Assembly: GCA_036417435.1 (NCBI GenBank)
Contig: JAZAQT010000595.1
Coordinates: 1 to 64,000, forward strand
DNA length: 64,000 nucleotides
Direction of reading: 5' to 3'
From: Inia geoffrensis
Taxonomy: Eukaryota; Chordata; Mammalia; Artiodactyla; Iniidae
The position numbers and the translations under genes are program-made. Shown here in pieces: positions 23,167 through 36,034 of this stretch. The notes below the pieces were generated by a model, which saw nothing but the letters and a program-made list of their open reading frames with translations, searched no databases and was not told where the DNA came from. Each line of letters opens with the position of its first letter. Position 1 is the stretch's first letter.

Positions 23167-24672
23167 AATGGGGAGGGATTAGGGTACAATTTAGGGTACG
23201 ACAACGCTTAAGGTTTAGCGTACATGTGAGGGCACGAGTTAGTGTTGGTGTCCTGGTTAAGATTAGGGCACGGTTGAGGGTAAGGCTTCGGGTGAGGGTC
23301 AGGGTTAGGATTCGTGTTAGGGTTAGGGTTAAGGAATGCAGAGGGATTAGGGTACAGCTTAGGGTACGACAGCGCTTAAGGGTTAGCGTTCGTGTGAGGG
23401 CAAGTGTTAGTGTTAGTGTCCTGGTTAAGATTAGGGCACATGTGAGGGTAAGGCTTCGGGTGAGGGTCAGGTTTAGTATTCGTGTTAGGGTTAGGGTTAA
23501 GGAATGCAGAGGGTTTAGGGTACAGCTTAGGGTACCACAGTGCTTAAGGCTTAGCGTTCGTGTGAGGGCAAGCGTTAGTGTTAGTGTCCTGGTTAAGATT
23601 AGGGCACGGGTGAGGGTAAGGCTTCAGGTTAGGGTCAGGGTTAGGATTCGGGTTAGGGTTAGGGAATGGGGAGGGATTAGGGTACAGTTTAGGGTACGAC
23701 AATGATTAAGGGTTAGCGTACTTGTGAGGGAACGAGTTAGTGTTGGTGTCCTGGTTAAGATTAGGTCACGGGTGAGGGTAAGGTTTCGGGTGAGGGCCAG
23801 GGATAGTATTCGGGTTAGGGTTAGGGTTAGGGAATGGGGAGATATTAGGGCACAGTTTAGGGTACCACAACGCTTAATGTTTAGCGTACGTGTGAGGTCA
23901 ATAGTTAGTGTTAGTGTACTGCTTACGATTAGGGCACGGGTGAGGGTAAGGTCTCGGAAGAGGATCACGTTAAGGGTTAGGGTTAGGGTTAGGGTTAGGA
24001 AATGGGGATTGATTAGAGTACAGGTTAGGGTACGGCAATGGCTTAGAGTTAGCATACGTTAGAGGGCATGGGTTAGTGTTGATGTACTGGTTAAAATTAA
24101 GACACGGGAGAGGGTAAAGTTTCGGGTGAGTGTCATGGTTAGGTTTCAGGTTACGGTTAGGGTTAGGGAATGGAGAGGGATTAGAGTACAGGTTAGGGTA
24201 CCGCTGCGGTTTAGTGTTAGTGTACGTGTGAGGGAACGAGTTAGTCTTTGTTTCCTGGTTAAGATTAGGGCAATGGTGAGCTTAAGGCTTCGGGTGAGGG
24301 TCAGGGCTAGGATTCGGGTTAGGGTTAGGGTTAGGGAATGGAGAGGGATTAGGGTACAAGTTAGGGTACTACAATGCTTAAGGCTTAGCCTAAGTGTGAG
24401 GACACGAGTTCGTGTTGGTGTACTGGTTAAGACAAGGGCACCGATGAGTGTAAGGCCTCGGAAAAGGGTCACGTTCAGGGTTTCGGTTATGGTTAGGGTT
24501 AGGGAATGGGGAGGGATTAGGGTACAGGATAGTGTACGACAATGCTTAAGGGTTAGCGTACGTTTGAGGGCATGAGTTAGTGTTTTTGTACTGGTTAAGA
24601 TTAGGGCTTTGGTTAGGGTAGGGCATCGGAAGTGGGTCAGGTTTAGGGATAGGGTTAGGGTTAGGGTTAAGG
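23167..24672 (+). repeat. 9-monomer unit with doubled B
   Basis: A (23167), B/A (23335), B of 162 bases (23503), C (23665), D, E (24001), F, G, H (24505); 1506 bases. Confidence 0.85.
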
Positions 24673-25848
24673 AATGGGGAGGGATTAGGGTACAATTTAG
24701 GGTACGACAACGCTTAAGGTTTAGCGTACGTGTGAGGGCACGAGTTAGTGTTGGTGTCCTGGTTAAGATTAGGGCATGGGTGAGGGTAAGGCTTCGTGTG
24801 AGGGTCAGGGTTAGGATTCGTGTTAGGGTTAGGGTTAAGGAATGCAGATGGATTAGGGTACAGCTTAGGGTACGACAGCGCTTAAGGATTAGCGTTCGTG
24901 TGAGGGCAAGGGATAGTGTTAGTGTCCTGGTTAAGATTAGGGCACGGGTGAGGGTAAGGCTTCAGGTGAGGGTCAGGGTTAGGGTTGGGTTTAGGGTTAG
25001 GGTTAGGGAATGGGGAGTGATTAGGGTACAGTTTAGGCTACGACAACGATTAACGGTTAGCGTACTTGTGAGGGAACGAGTTAGTGTTGGTGTCCTGGTT
25101 AAGATTAGGGCACGGGTGAGGGTAAGGTTTCGGGTGAGGGCCAGGGATAGAATTCGGGTTAGGGTTAGGGTTAGGGAATGGGGAGATATTAGGGCACAGT
25201 TTAGGGTACCACAACGCTTAAGGTTTAGCGTACGTGTGAGGTCACTAGTTAGTGTTAGTGTACTGCTTACGATTAGGGCACGGGTGAGGGTAAGGCCTCG
25301 GAAGAGGGTCACGTTAAGGGTTAGGGTTAGGGTTAGGGTTAGGAAATGGGGATTGATTAGGGTACAGGTTAGGGTACGGCAATGGCTTAGAGTTAGCGTA
25401 CGTTAGAGGGCATGGGTTAGTGTTGATGTACTGGTTAAAATTAAGACACGGGAGAGGGTAAAGTTTCGGGTGAGTGTCATGGTTAGGTTTCAGGTTAGGG
25501 TTAGGGTTAGGGAATGGAGAGGGATTAGGGTACAGGTTAGGGTACGACAATGCTTAAGGGTTAGCATAAGTGTGAGGGCACGAGTTAGTGTTGGTGTACT
25601 GGTTAAGACAAGGGCACCAATGAGGGTAAGGCCTCGGAAAAGGGTCACGTTCAGGGTTTCGCTTAGGGTTAGGGTTAGGGAATGGGGAGGGATAAGGGTA
25701 CAGGATAGGGTACGACAAAGGTTAAGGGTTAGCGTACGTTTGTGGGCATGAGTTAATGTTTGTGTACTGGTTAAGATTAGGGCATAGGTTAGGGTAGGGC
25801 ATCGGAGGTGGGTCAGGTTTAGGGATGGGGTTAGGTTTAGGGTTAAGT
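24673..25848 (+). repeat. 7-monomer unit lacking F
   Basis: A (24673), B, C, D, E (25345), G (25513), H (25681); 1176 bases. Its length equals the common 7-monomer unit, but F rather than C is the missing member. Confidence 0.86.
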
Positions 25849-27024
25849 AATGGGGAGGGATTAGGGTACAATTTAGGGTACGAAAACGCTTAAGGTTTAG
25901 CGTACGTGTGAGGGCACGTGTTAGTGTTGGTGTCCTGGTTAAGATTAGGGCACGGGTGAGGGTCATTCTTCGGGTGAGGGTCCGGGTTAGGATTCGTGTT
26001 AGGGTTAGGGTTAAGGAATGCAGAGGGATTAGGGTACAGCTTAGGGTACGACAGTGCTTAAGGGTTACCGTTCGTGTGAGGGCAAGGGTTACTGTTAGTG
26101 TCCTGGTTAAGATTAGGGCACGGGTGAGGGAAAGGCCTCAGGTGAGGGTCAGGGTTAGGATTCGGTTTAGGGTTAGGGTTAGGGAAAGGGCAGATATTAG
26201 GGCACAGTTTAGGGTACCACAACGCTTTAGGTTAAGCGTACGTGTGAGGTCACTAGTTAGTGTTAGTGTACTGCTTACGATTAGGGCACGGGGGAGGGTA
26301 AGGCCTCGGAAGAGGGTCACGTTAAGGGTTAGGGTTAGGGTTAGGGTTAGGAAATGGGGATTGATTAGAGTACAGGTTAGGGTATGGCAATGGCTTAGAG
26401 TTAGCGTACGTTAGAGGGCATGGGTTAGTGTTGATGTATTGGTTAAAATTAGGACACGGGTGAGGGTAAAGTTTCGGGTGAGTGTCATGGTTAGGTATCA
26501 GGTTAGGGTTAGGGTTAGGGAATGGAGAGGGATTAGGGTACAGGTTAGGGTACCACTGCGGTTTAGTGTTAGCGTACGTGTGAGGGCACGATTTAGTCTT
26601 GGTGTCCTGGTTAAGATTAGGGCACGGGTGAGGGTAAGGCTTCGGGTGAGGGTTACAGTTAGGATTCGGGTTAGGGTTAGGGTTAGGGAATGGAGAGGGA
26701 TTAGGGTACAGGTTAGGGTACGACAATGCTTAAGGGTTAGCGTAAGTGTGAGGGCACGAGTTAGTGTTGGTGAACTGGTTAAGACAAGGGCACCGATGAG
26801 GGTAAGGCCTCGGAAAAGGGTCACGTTCAGGGTTTCGCTTAGGGTTAGGGTTAGGGAATGGGGCGGGATTAGGGTACAGGATAGGGTACGACAATGCTTA
26901 AGGTTTAGACTACGTTTGAGGGCATAAGTTAGTGTTTGTGTACTGGTTAAGATTAGGGCATTGGTTAGGGTAGGGCATCGGAAGTGGGTCAGGCTTAGGG
27001 ATGGGGTTAGGGTTAGGGTTAAGG
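25849..27024 (+). repeat. 7-monomer unit (no C)
   Basis: A (25849), B (26017), D' (26185, start aaagggcag), E, F, G, H (26857); 1176 bases. Confidence 0.88.
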
Positions 27025-28362
27025 AATGGGGAGGGATTAGGTTACAATTTAGGGTACGACAACGATTAAGGTTTAGCGTACGTGTGAGGGCACGAGTTAG
27101 TGTTGGTGTCCTGGTTAAGATTAGGGCACGGGTGAGGGTAAGGCTTCGGGTTAGGGTCAGGGTTAGGATTCGTGTTAGGGTTAGGGTTAAGGAATGCAGA
27201 GGGATTAGGGTACAGCTTAGGGTACGACAGTGCTTAAGGGTTAGCGTTCGTGTGAGGGCAAGGGTTAGTGTTAGTGTCCTGGTTAAGATTAGGGCACCGG
27301 TGAGGGTAAGGCTTCAGGTGAGGGTCAGGGTTAGGATTCGGGTTAGGGTTAGGGAATGGGGAGGGATTAGGGTACAGTTTAGGGTACGACAACGATTAAG
27401 GGTTAGCGTACTTGTGAGGGAACGAGTTAGTGTTGGTGTCCTGGTTAAGATTAGGGAACGGGTGAGGGTAAGGTTTCGGGTGAGGGCCAGGGATAGAATT
27501 CGGGTTAGGGTTAGGGTTAGGGAATGGGGAGATATTAGGGCACAGTTTAGGGTACCACAACGCTTAAGGTTTAGCGTACGTGTGAGGTCACTAGTTAGTG
27601 TTAGTGTACTGCTTACGATTAGGGCACGGGTGAGGGTAAGGCCTCGGAAGAGGGTCACGTTAAGGGTTAGGGTTAGGGTTAGGGTTAGGGAATGGGGATT
27701 GATTAGGGTACAGATTAGGGTACAGCAATGGTTTAGGGTTAGCGTACGTTAGAGGGCATGGGTTAGTGTTGATGTACTGGTTAAAATTAGGACACGGGTG
27801 AGGGTAAAGTTTCGGCTGAGTCTCATGGTTAGGTTTCAGGTTAGGGTTAGGGTTAGGGAATGGAGAGGGATTAGGGTACAGGTTAGGGTACCGCTGCGGT
27901 TAAGTGTTAGCGTACGTGTGAGGGTACGAGTTAGCCTTGGTGTCCTGGTTAAGATTAGGGCACGGGTGAGGGTAAGGTTTCGGGTGAGGGTCAGTGTTAG
28001 GATTCGGGTTAGGGTTAGGGTTAGGGAATGGAGAGGGATTAGGGTACAGGTTAGGGTACGACAATTCTTAAGGGTTAGCGTAAGTGTGAGGGCACGAGTT
28101 AGTGTTGGTGTACTGGTTAAGACAAGGGCACCGATGAGGGTAAGGCCTCAGAAAAGGGTCACGTTCAGGGTTTCACTTAGGGTTAGGGTTAGGGAATGGG
28201 GAGGGATTAGGGTACAGGATAGGGTACGACAATGCTTAAGGGTTAGCGTACTTTTGAGGGCATGAGTTACAGTTTGTGTACTGGTTAAGATTAGGGCATT
28301 GGTTAGGGTAGGGCATCGGAAGTGGGTCAGGTTTAGGGATGGGGTTAGGGTTAGGGTTAAGG
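27025..28362 (+). repeat. 8-monomer unit, one hexamer short
   Basis: A (27025), B of 162 bases (27193), C (27355), D, E, F, G, H (28195); 1338 bases. The short B tail recurs at 23503, 29683 and 31021, so those units share a common ancestor copy. Confidence 0.88.
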
Positions 28363-29514
28363 AATGGGGAGGGATTAGGATACAATTTAGGGTACGACAA
28401 CGCTTAAGGTTTAGCGTACGTGTGTGGGCACGAGTTACTGTTGGTGTCCTGGTTAAGATTAGGGCACGGGTGAGGGTAAGGCTTCGGGTGAGGGTCAGGG
28501 TTAAGGAATGCAGAGGGATTAGGGTACAGCTTAGGGTACGACAGTGCTTAAGGGTTAGCGTTCGTGTGAGGGCAAGGGTTAGTGTTAGTGTCCTGTTTAA
28601 GATTAGGGCACGGGTGAGGGTAAGGTTTCGGGTGAGGGTCAGGGATAGAATTCGGGTTAGGGTTAGGGTTAGGGAATGGGGAGATATTAGGGCACAGTTT
28701 AGGGTACCACAACTCTTAAGGTTTAGCATACGTGTGAGGTCACTAGTTAGTGTTAGTGTACTGCTTACGATTAGGGCACGGGTGAGGGTAAGGCATCGGA
28801 ATGGGGTCACGTTAAGGGTTAGGGTTAGGGTTAGGGTTAGGGAATGGGGATTGATTAGGGTACAGTTTAGGGTACGGCAATGGCTTAGGGTTAGCGTACG
28901 TTAGAGGGCATGGGTTAGTGTTGATGTACTGGTTAAAATTAGGACACGGGTGAGGGTAAAGTTTCGGGTGAGTGTCATGGTTAGGTTTCAGGTTAGTGTT
29001 AGGGTTAGGGATTGGAGAGGGATTAGGGTACAGGTTAGGGTACCGCTGCGGTTTAGTGTTAGCGTACGTGTGAGGGCACGAGTTAGTCTTGGTGTCCTGC
29101 TTAAGATTAGGGCACGGGTGAGGGTAAGGCTTCTTGTGAGGGTCAGGGTTAGGATTCGGGTTAGGGTTAGGGTTAGGGAATGGAGAGGGAGTAGGGTACT
29201 GTTTAGGGTATGACAATTCCTAGGGGTTAGCGTAAGTGTGAGGGCACGAGTTAGTGTTGGTGTACTCGTTAAGACAAGGGCACCGATGAGGGTAAGGCCT
29301 CGGAAAAGGGTCACGTTCAGGGTTTCGCTTAGGGTTAGGGTTAGGGAATGGGGAGGGATTAGGGTACAGGATAGGGTACGACAATGCTTAAGGGTTAGAC
29401 TACATTTGAGGGCATAAGTTAGTGTTTGTGTACTGGTTAAGATTAGGGCATTGGTTAGGGTAGGGCATCGGAAGTGGGTCAGGTTTAGGGATGGGGTTAG
29501 GGTTAGGGTTAAGG
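28363..29514 (+). repeat. 7-monomer unit with 24-bp deletion in A
   Basis: A of 144 bases (28363), B/C hybrid (28507), D (28675), E, F (29011, start attgg), G, H (29347); 1152 bases. A loses four hexamers around gggttaaggaatgcag near 28500, removing its attcgtg block. Confidence 0.86.
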
Positions 29515-30852
29515 AATGGGGAGGGATTAGGTTACAATTTAGGGTACGACAATGATTATGGTTTAGCGTACGTGTGAGGGCACGAGTTAGTGTTGGTGTC
29601 CTGGTTAAGATTAGGGCACGGGTGAGGGTAAGGCTTCGGGTGAGGTTCAGGGTTAGGATTCGTGTTAGGGTTAGAGTTAAGGAATGCAGAGGGATTAGGG
29701 TACAGCTTAGGGTACGACAGTGCTTAAGGGTAAGCGTTCATGTGAGGGCAAGGGTTAGTGTTAGTGTTCTGGTTAAGATTAGGGCACGGGTGAGGGTAAG
29801 GCTTCAGGTGAGGGTCAGGGTTAGGATTCGGGTTAGGGTTAGGGAATGGGGAGGGATTAGGGTACAGTTTAGGGTACGACAACGACTAAGGGTTAGCGTA
29901 CTTGTGAGGGAACGAGTTAGTGTTGGTGTCCTGGTTAAGATTAGGGCACGGGTGAGGGTAAGGTTTCGGGTGAGGGCCAGGGATAGAATACGGGTTAGGG
30001 TTAGGGTTAGGGAATGGGGAGATATTAGGGCACAGTTTAGGGTACCACAACGCTTAAGGTTTAGCGTACGTGTGAGGTCACTAGTTAGTGTTAGTGTACT
30101 GCTTACGATTAGGGCACGGGTGAGGGTAAGGCCTCGGAAGAGGGTCACGTTAAGGGTTAGGGTTAGGGTTAGGGTTAGGGAATGGGGATTGATTAGGGTA
30201 CAGATTAGGGTACGGCAATGGTTTAGGGTTAGCGTACGTTAGAGGGCATGGGTTAGTGTTGATGTACTGGTTAAAATTAGGACACGGGTGAGGGTAAAGT
30301 TTCGGGTGAGTGTCATGGTTAGGTTTCAGGTTAGGGTTAGGGTTAGGGAATGGAGAGGGATCAGGGTACAGGTTAGGGTACCGCTGCGGTTTAGTGTTAG
30401 CGTACGTGTGAGGGCACGAGTTAGTCTTGGTGTCCTGCTTAAGATTAGGGCACGGGTGAGGGTAAGGCTTCTTGTGAGGGTCAGGGTTAGGATTCGGGTT
30501 AGGGTTAGGGTTAGGGAATGGAGAGGGAGTAGGGTACTGTTTAGGGTATGACAATTCCTAGGGGTTAGCGTAAGTGTGAGGGCACGAGTTAGTGTTGGTG
30601 TACTGGTTAAGACAAGGGCACCGATGAGGGTAAGGCCTCGGAAAAGGGTCACGTTCAGGGTTTCGCTTAGGGTTAGGGTTAGGGAATGGGGAGGGATTAG
30701 GGTACAGGATAGGGTACGACAATGCTTAAGGGTTAGACTACGTTTGAGGGCATAAGTTAGTGTTTGTGTACTGGTTAAGATTAGGGCATTGGTTAGGGTA
30801 GGGCATCGGAAGTGGGTCAGGTTTAGGGATGGGGTTAGGGTTAGGGTTAAGG
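29515..30852 (+). repeat. 8-monomer unit, one hexamer short
   Basis: A (29515), B of 162 bases (29683), C (29845), D, E, F, G, H (30685); 1338 bases. Nearly repeated in the next unit. Confidence 0.9.
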
Positions 30853-32340
30853 AATGGGGAGGGATTAGGTTACAATTTAGGGTACGACAACGATTATGGT
30901 TTAGCGTACGTGTGAGGGCACGAGTTAGTGTTGGTGTCCTGGTTAAGATTAGGGCACGGGTGAGGGTAAGGCTTCGGGTGAGGGTCAGGGTTAGGATTCG
31001 TGTTAGGGTTAGAGTTAAGGAATGCAGAGGGATTAGGGTACAGCTTAGGGTACGACAGTGCTTAAGGGTAAGCGTTCGTGTGAGGGCAAGGGTTAGTGTT
31101 AGTGTTCTGGTTAAGATTAGGGCACGGGTGAGGGTAAGGCTTCAGGTGAGGGTCAGGGTTAGGATTCGGGTTAGGGTTAGGGAATGGGGAGGGATTAGGG
31201 TACAGTTTAGGGTACGACAACGATTAAGGGTTAGCGTACTTGTGAGGGAACGAGTTAGTGTTGGTGTCCTGGTTAAGATTAGGGCACGGGTGAGGGTAAG
31301 GTTTCGGGTGAGGGCCAGGGATAGAATACGGGTTAGGGTTAGGGTTAGGGAATGGGGAGATATTAGGGCACAGTTTAGGGTACCACAACGTTTAAGGTTT
31401 AGCGTACGTGTGAGGTCACTAGTTAGTGTTAGTGTACTGCTTACGATTAGGGCACGGGTGAGGGTAAGGCCTCGGAAGAGGGTCACGTTAAGGGTTAGGG
31501 TTAGGGTTAGGGTTAGGGAATGGGGATTGATTAGGGTACAGATCAGGGTACGGCAATGGTTTAGGGTTAGCGTACGTTAGAGGGCATGGGTTAGTGTTGA
31601 TGTACTGGTTAAAATTAGGACACGGGTGAGAGTAAAGTTTCGGGTGAGTGTCATGGTTAGGTTTCAGGTTAGGGTTAGGGTTAGGGAATGGAGAGGGATT
31701 AGGGTACTCTTTAGTGTACGACAATGCCTAAGGGTTAGCGTAAGTGTGAGGGCACGAGTTAGTGTTGGTGTACTGGTTAAGAGAAGGGCACCGATGAGGG
31801 TTAGGGTTAGGGTTAGGGTTAGGGTTAGGGTTAGGGAATGGAGAGGGATCAGGGTACAGGTTAGGGTACCGCTGCGGTTTAGTGTTAGCGTACGTATGAG
31901 CGCACGAGTTAGTCTTGGTGTCCTGGTTAAGATTAGGGCACGCGTGAGGGTAAGGCTTCGGGTGAGGGTCAGGGTTAGGGTTCGGGTTAGGGTTAGTGTT
32001 AGGGAATGGAGAGGGATTAGGGTACTGGTTAGGGTACGACAATGCCTAAGGGTTAGCGTAAGTGTGAGGGCACGAGTTAGTGTTGGTGTACTGGTTAAGA
32101 CAAGGGCACCGATGAGGGTAAGGCCTCGGAAAAGGGTCACGTTCAGGGTTTCGCTTAGGGTTAGGGTTAGGGAATGGGGAGGGATTAGGGTACAGGATAG
32201 GGTACGACAACGCTTAAGGGTTAGCGTACGTTTGAGGGCATGAGTTAGTGTTTGTGTACTGGTTAAGATTAGGGCATTGGTTAGGGTAGGGCATCGGAAG
32301 TGGGTCAGGTTTAGGGATGGGGTTAGGGTTACGGTTAAGG
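30853..32340 (+). repeat. 9-monomer unit with 150-bp G monomer
   Basis: A (30853), B of 162 bases (31021), C, D, E (31519), G of 150 bases (31687), F (31837), G (32005), H (32173); 1488 bases. The short G breaks off after caccgatgaggg and runs through pure TTAGGG into F, an illegitimate junction inside telomeric sequence. Confidence 0.88.
31798..31836 (+). repeat. GGG(TTAGGG)6, longest pure telomeric run seen
   Basis: Seven GGG tracts with six perfect TTAGGG hexamers. It sits exactly at the junction where a truncated G monomer meets an F monomer, so it marks either expansion by slippage or a recombination site in telomere-like sequence. Confidence 0.92.
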
Positions 32341-33514
32341 AATGGGGAGGGGTTAGGGTACAATTTACGGTACGACAACGCTTAAGGTTTAGCGTACGTG
32401 TGAGGCTACGAGTTAGTGTTGGTTTCCTGGTTAAGATTAGGGCACGGGTGAGGGTAAGGCTTCGGGTGAGGGTCCTGGTTAGGATTCGTGTTAGGGTTAG
32501 GGTTAAGGAATGCAGAGGGATTACGGTACAGCTTAGGGTACGACAGTGCTTAAGGGTTAGCGTTCGTGTGAGGGCAAGGGTTACTGTTAGTGTCCTGGTT
32601 AAGATTAGGGCACGGGTGAGGGTAAGGCTTCAGGTGAGGGTCAGGGTAAGGATTCGGGTTAGGGTTAGGGTTAGGGAATGGGAGGGATTAGGGTACAGTT
32701 TAGGGTACGACAAGGCTTAAGGGTTAGCGTACGTGTGAGGTCACTAGTTAGTGTTAGTGTACTGCTTACGATTAGGGCCCGGGGGAGGGTAAGGCCTCGG
32801 AAGAGGGTCACGTTAAGGGTTAGGGTTAGTGTTAGGGTTAGGGAATGGGGATTGATTAGGGTACAGGTTAGGGTACGGTAATGGCTTAGGGTTAGCGTAC
32901 GTTAGAGGGCATGGGTTAGTGTTGATGTACTGGTTAAAGTTAGGACACGGGTGATGGTAAAGTTTCGGGTGATGTAATGGTTAGGTTTCAGGTTAGGGTT
33001 AGGGTTAGGGAATGGAGAGGGATTAGGGTAAAGGTTACTGTACCGCTGCGGTTTACTGTTAGCGTACGTGTGATGGCACGAGTTAGTCTTGGTGTCCTGG
33101 TTAAGATTAGGGCACGGGTGAGGGTAAGGCTTCGAGTGAGGGTCAGGGTTAGGATTCGGGTTAGGGTTAGGGTTAGGGAATGGAGAGGGATTAGGGTACT
33201 GGTTAGGGTACGACAATACCTAAGGGTTAGCGTAAGTGTGAGGGCACGAGTTAGTGTTGGTGTACTGGTTAAGACAAGGGCACCGATGAGGGTAAGGTCT
33301 CGGAAAAGGGTCACGTTCAGGGTTTCGCTTAGGGTTAGGGTTAGGGAATGGGGAGGGATTAGGGTACAGGATAGGGTACGACAATGCTTAAGGGTTAGCG
33401 TACGTTTGAGGGCATGAGTTAGTGTTTGTGTACTGGTTAAGATTAGGGCATTTGTTAGGATAGGGCATCGGAAGTGGGTCAGGTTTAGGGATGGGGTTAG
33501 GGTTAGGGTTAAGG
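32341..33514 (+). repeat. 7-monomer unit with two 1-bp losses
   Basis: A (32341), B (32509), C/D hybrid of 167 bases (32677), E of 167 bases (32844), F (33011), G, H (33347); 1174 bases. Losses: one G in aatgggaggg near 32680 and one G in gtgatgtaatgg near 32970. Confidence 0.86.
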
Positions 33515-34858
33515 AATGGGGAGGGATTAGGTTACAATTTAGGGTACGGCAACGCTTAAGGTTTAGCGTACGTGTGAGGGCACGAGTTAGTGTTGGTGTC
33601 CTGGTTAAGATTAGGGCACGGGTGAGGGTAAGGCTTCGGGTGAGGGTCAGGGTTAGGATTCGTGTTAGGGATAGGGTTAAGTAATGCAGAGAGATTAGGG
33701 TACAACTTAGGGTACGACAGTGTTTAAGGGTTAGCGTTCGTGTGAGGGCAAGGGTTAGTGTTAGTGTCCTGGTTAAGATTAGGGCACGGGTGAGGGTAAG
33801 GCTTCAGGTGAGGGTCAGGGTTAGGATTCGGGTTAGGGTTAGGGTTAGGGAATGGGGAGGGATTAGGGTACAGTTTAGGGTACGACAACGATTAAGGGTT
33901 AGCGTACTTGTGAGGGAACGAGTTAGTGTTGGTGTCCTGGTTAAGATTAGGGCACGGGTGAGGGTAAGGTTTTGGGTGAGGGTCAGGGATAGAATTCGGG
34001 TTAGCGTTAGGGTTAGGGAATGGGGAGATATTAGGGCACAGTTTAGGGTACCACAACGCTTAAGGTTTAGCATACGTGTGAGGTCACTAGTTAGTGTTAG
34101 TGTACTGCTTACGATTAGGGCACGGGTGAGGGTAAGGCCTCGGAAGAGGGTCACGTTAAGGGTTAGGGTTAGGGTTAGGGTTAGGGAATGGGGATTGATT
34201 AGGGTACAGGTTAGGGTACAACAATGGCTTAGGGTTAGCGTACGTTAGAGGACATGGGTTAGTGTTGATGTACTGGTTAAAATTAGGACACGGGTGATGG
34301 TAAAGTTTCGGGTGAGTGTCATGATTAGGTTTTAGGTTAGGGTTAGGGTTAGGGAATGGAGAGGGATTAGGGTACAGGTTAGGGTACCGCTGCTGTTTAG
34401 TGTTAGCGTACGTGTGAGGGCACGAGTTAGTCTTGGTGTCCTGGTTAAGATTAGGGCACGGGTGAGGGTAAGGTTTCGGGTGAGGGTCAGGGTTAGGATT
34501 CGGTTTAGGGTTAGGGTTAGGTAATGGAGAGGGATTAGGGTACAGGTTAGGGTACGAGAACGCTTAAGGGTTAGCGTAAGTGTGAGGGCACGAGTTAGTG
34601 TTGGTGTACTGGTTAAGACAAGCACACCGATGAGGGTAAGGCCTCGGAAAAGGGTCACGTTCAGGGTTTCGCTTAGGGTTAGGGTTAGGGAATGGGGAGG
34701 GATTAGGGTACAGGATAGGGTACGACAATGCTTAAGGGTTAGACTACGTTTGAGGGCATAAGTTAGTGTTTATGTACTGGTTAAGATTAGGGCATTTGTT
34801 AGGGTAGGGCATCGGAAGTGGGCCATGTTTAGGGATGGGGTTAGGGTTATGGTTAAGG
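33515..34858 (+). repeat. Higher-order unit, 8 monomers (A-H)
   Basis: Canonical A (33515) to H (34691), all 168 bases. Confidence 0.9.
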
Positions 34859-36034
34859 AATGGGGAGGGATTAGGTTACAATTTAGGGTACGACACCGAT
34901 TAAGGTTTAGCGTACGTGTGAGGGCACGAGTTAGTGTTGGTGTCCTGGTTAAGATTAGGGCACGGGTGAGGGTAAGGCTTCGGGTGAGGGTCAGGGTTAG
35001 GATTCGTGCTAGGGTTAGGGTTAAGGAATGCAGAGGGATTAGGGTACAGCTTAGGGTACGACAGTGCTTAAGGGTTAGCGTTCGTGTGAGGGCAAGGGTT
35101 AGTGTTAGTGTCCTGGTTAAGATTAGGGCATGGGTGAGGGTAAGGCTTCAGGTGAGGGTCAGGTTTAGGATTCGGGTTAGGGTTAGGGTTAGGGAAAGGG
35201 GAGATATTAGGGCACAGTTTAGGGTACCACAACGCTTAAGGTTTAGCGTACGTGTGAGGTCACTAGTTAGTGTTAGTGTACTGCTTCCGATTAGGGTACG
35301 GGGGAGGGTAAGGCCTCGGAAGAGGGTCACGTTAAGGGTTAGGGTTAGGGTTATAGTTAGGGAATGGGGATTGATTAGAGTACAGGTTAGGGTACGGCAA
35401 TGGCTTAGGGTTAGCGTACGTTAGAGGGCATGGGTTAGTGTTGATGTACTGGTTAAAATTAGGACACGGGTGATGGTAAAGTTTCGGGTGAGTGTCATGG
35501 ATAGGTTTCAGGTTAGGGTTAGGGTTAGGGAATGGAGAGGGATCAGGGTACAGGTTAGGGTACCGCTGCGGTTTAGTGTTAGCGTACGTATGAGCGCACG
35601 AGTTAGTCTTGGTGTCCTGGTTAAGATTAGGGCACGCGTGAGGGTAAGGCTTCGGGTGAGGGTCAGGGTTAGGGTTCGGGTTAGGGTTAGTGTTAGGGAA
35701 TGGAGAGGGATTAGGGTACTGGTTAGGGTACGACAATGCCTAAGGGTTAGCGTAAGTGTGAGGGCACGAGTTAGTGTTGGTGTACTGGTTAAGACAAGGG
35801 CACCGATGAGGGTAAGGCCTCGGAAAAGGGTCACGTTCAGGGTTTCGCTTAGGGTTAGGGTTAGGGAATGGGGAGGGATTAGGGTACAGGATAGGGTACG
35901 ACAACGCTTAAGGGTTAGCGTACGTTTGAGGGCATGAGTTAGTGTTTGTGTACTGGTTAAGATTAGGGCATTGGTTAGGGTAGGGCATCGGAAGTGGGTA
36001 AGGTTTAGGGATGGGGTTAGGGTTAGGGTTAAGG
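34859..36034 (+). repeat. 7-monomer unit (no C)
   Basis: A (34859), B, D' (35195), E, F (35531), G, H (35867); 1176 bases. F to H share private changes with 31837-32340 (gtatgagcgcacg in F; gggttagggttcggg at the F tail) at offset 3694. Confidence 0.88.
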
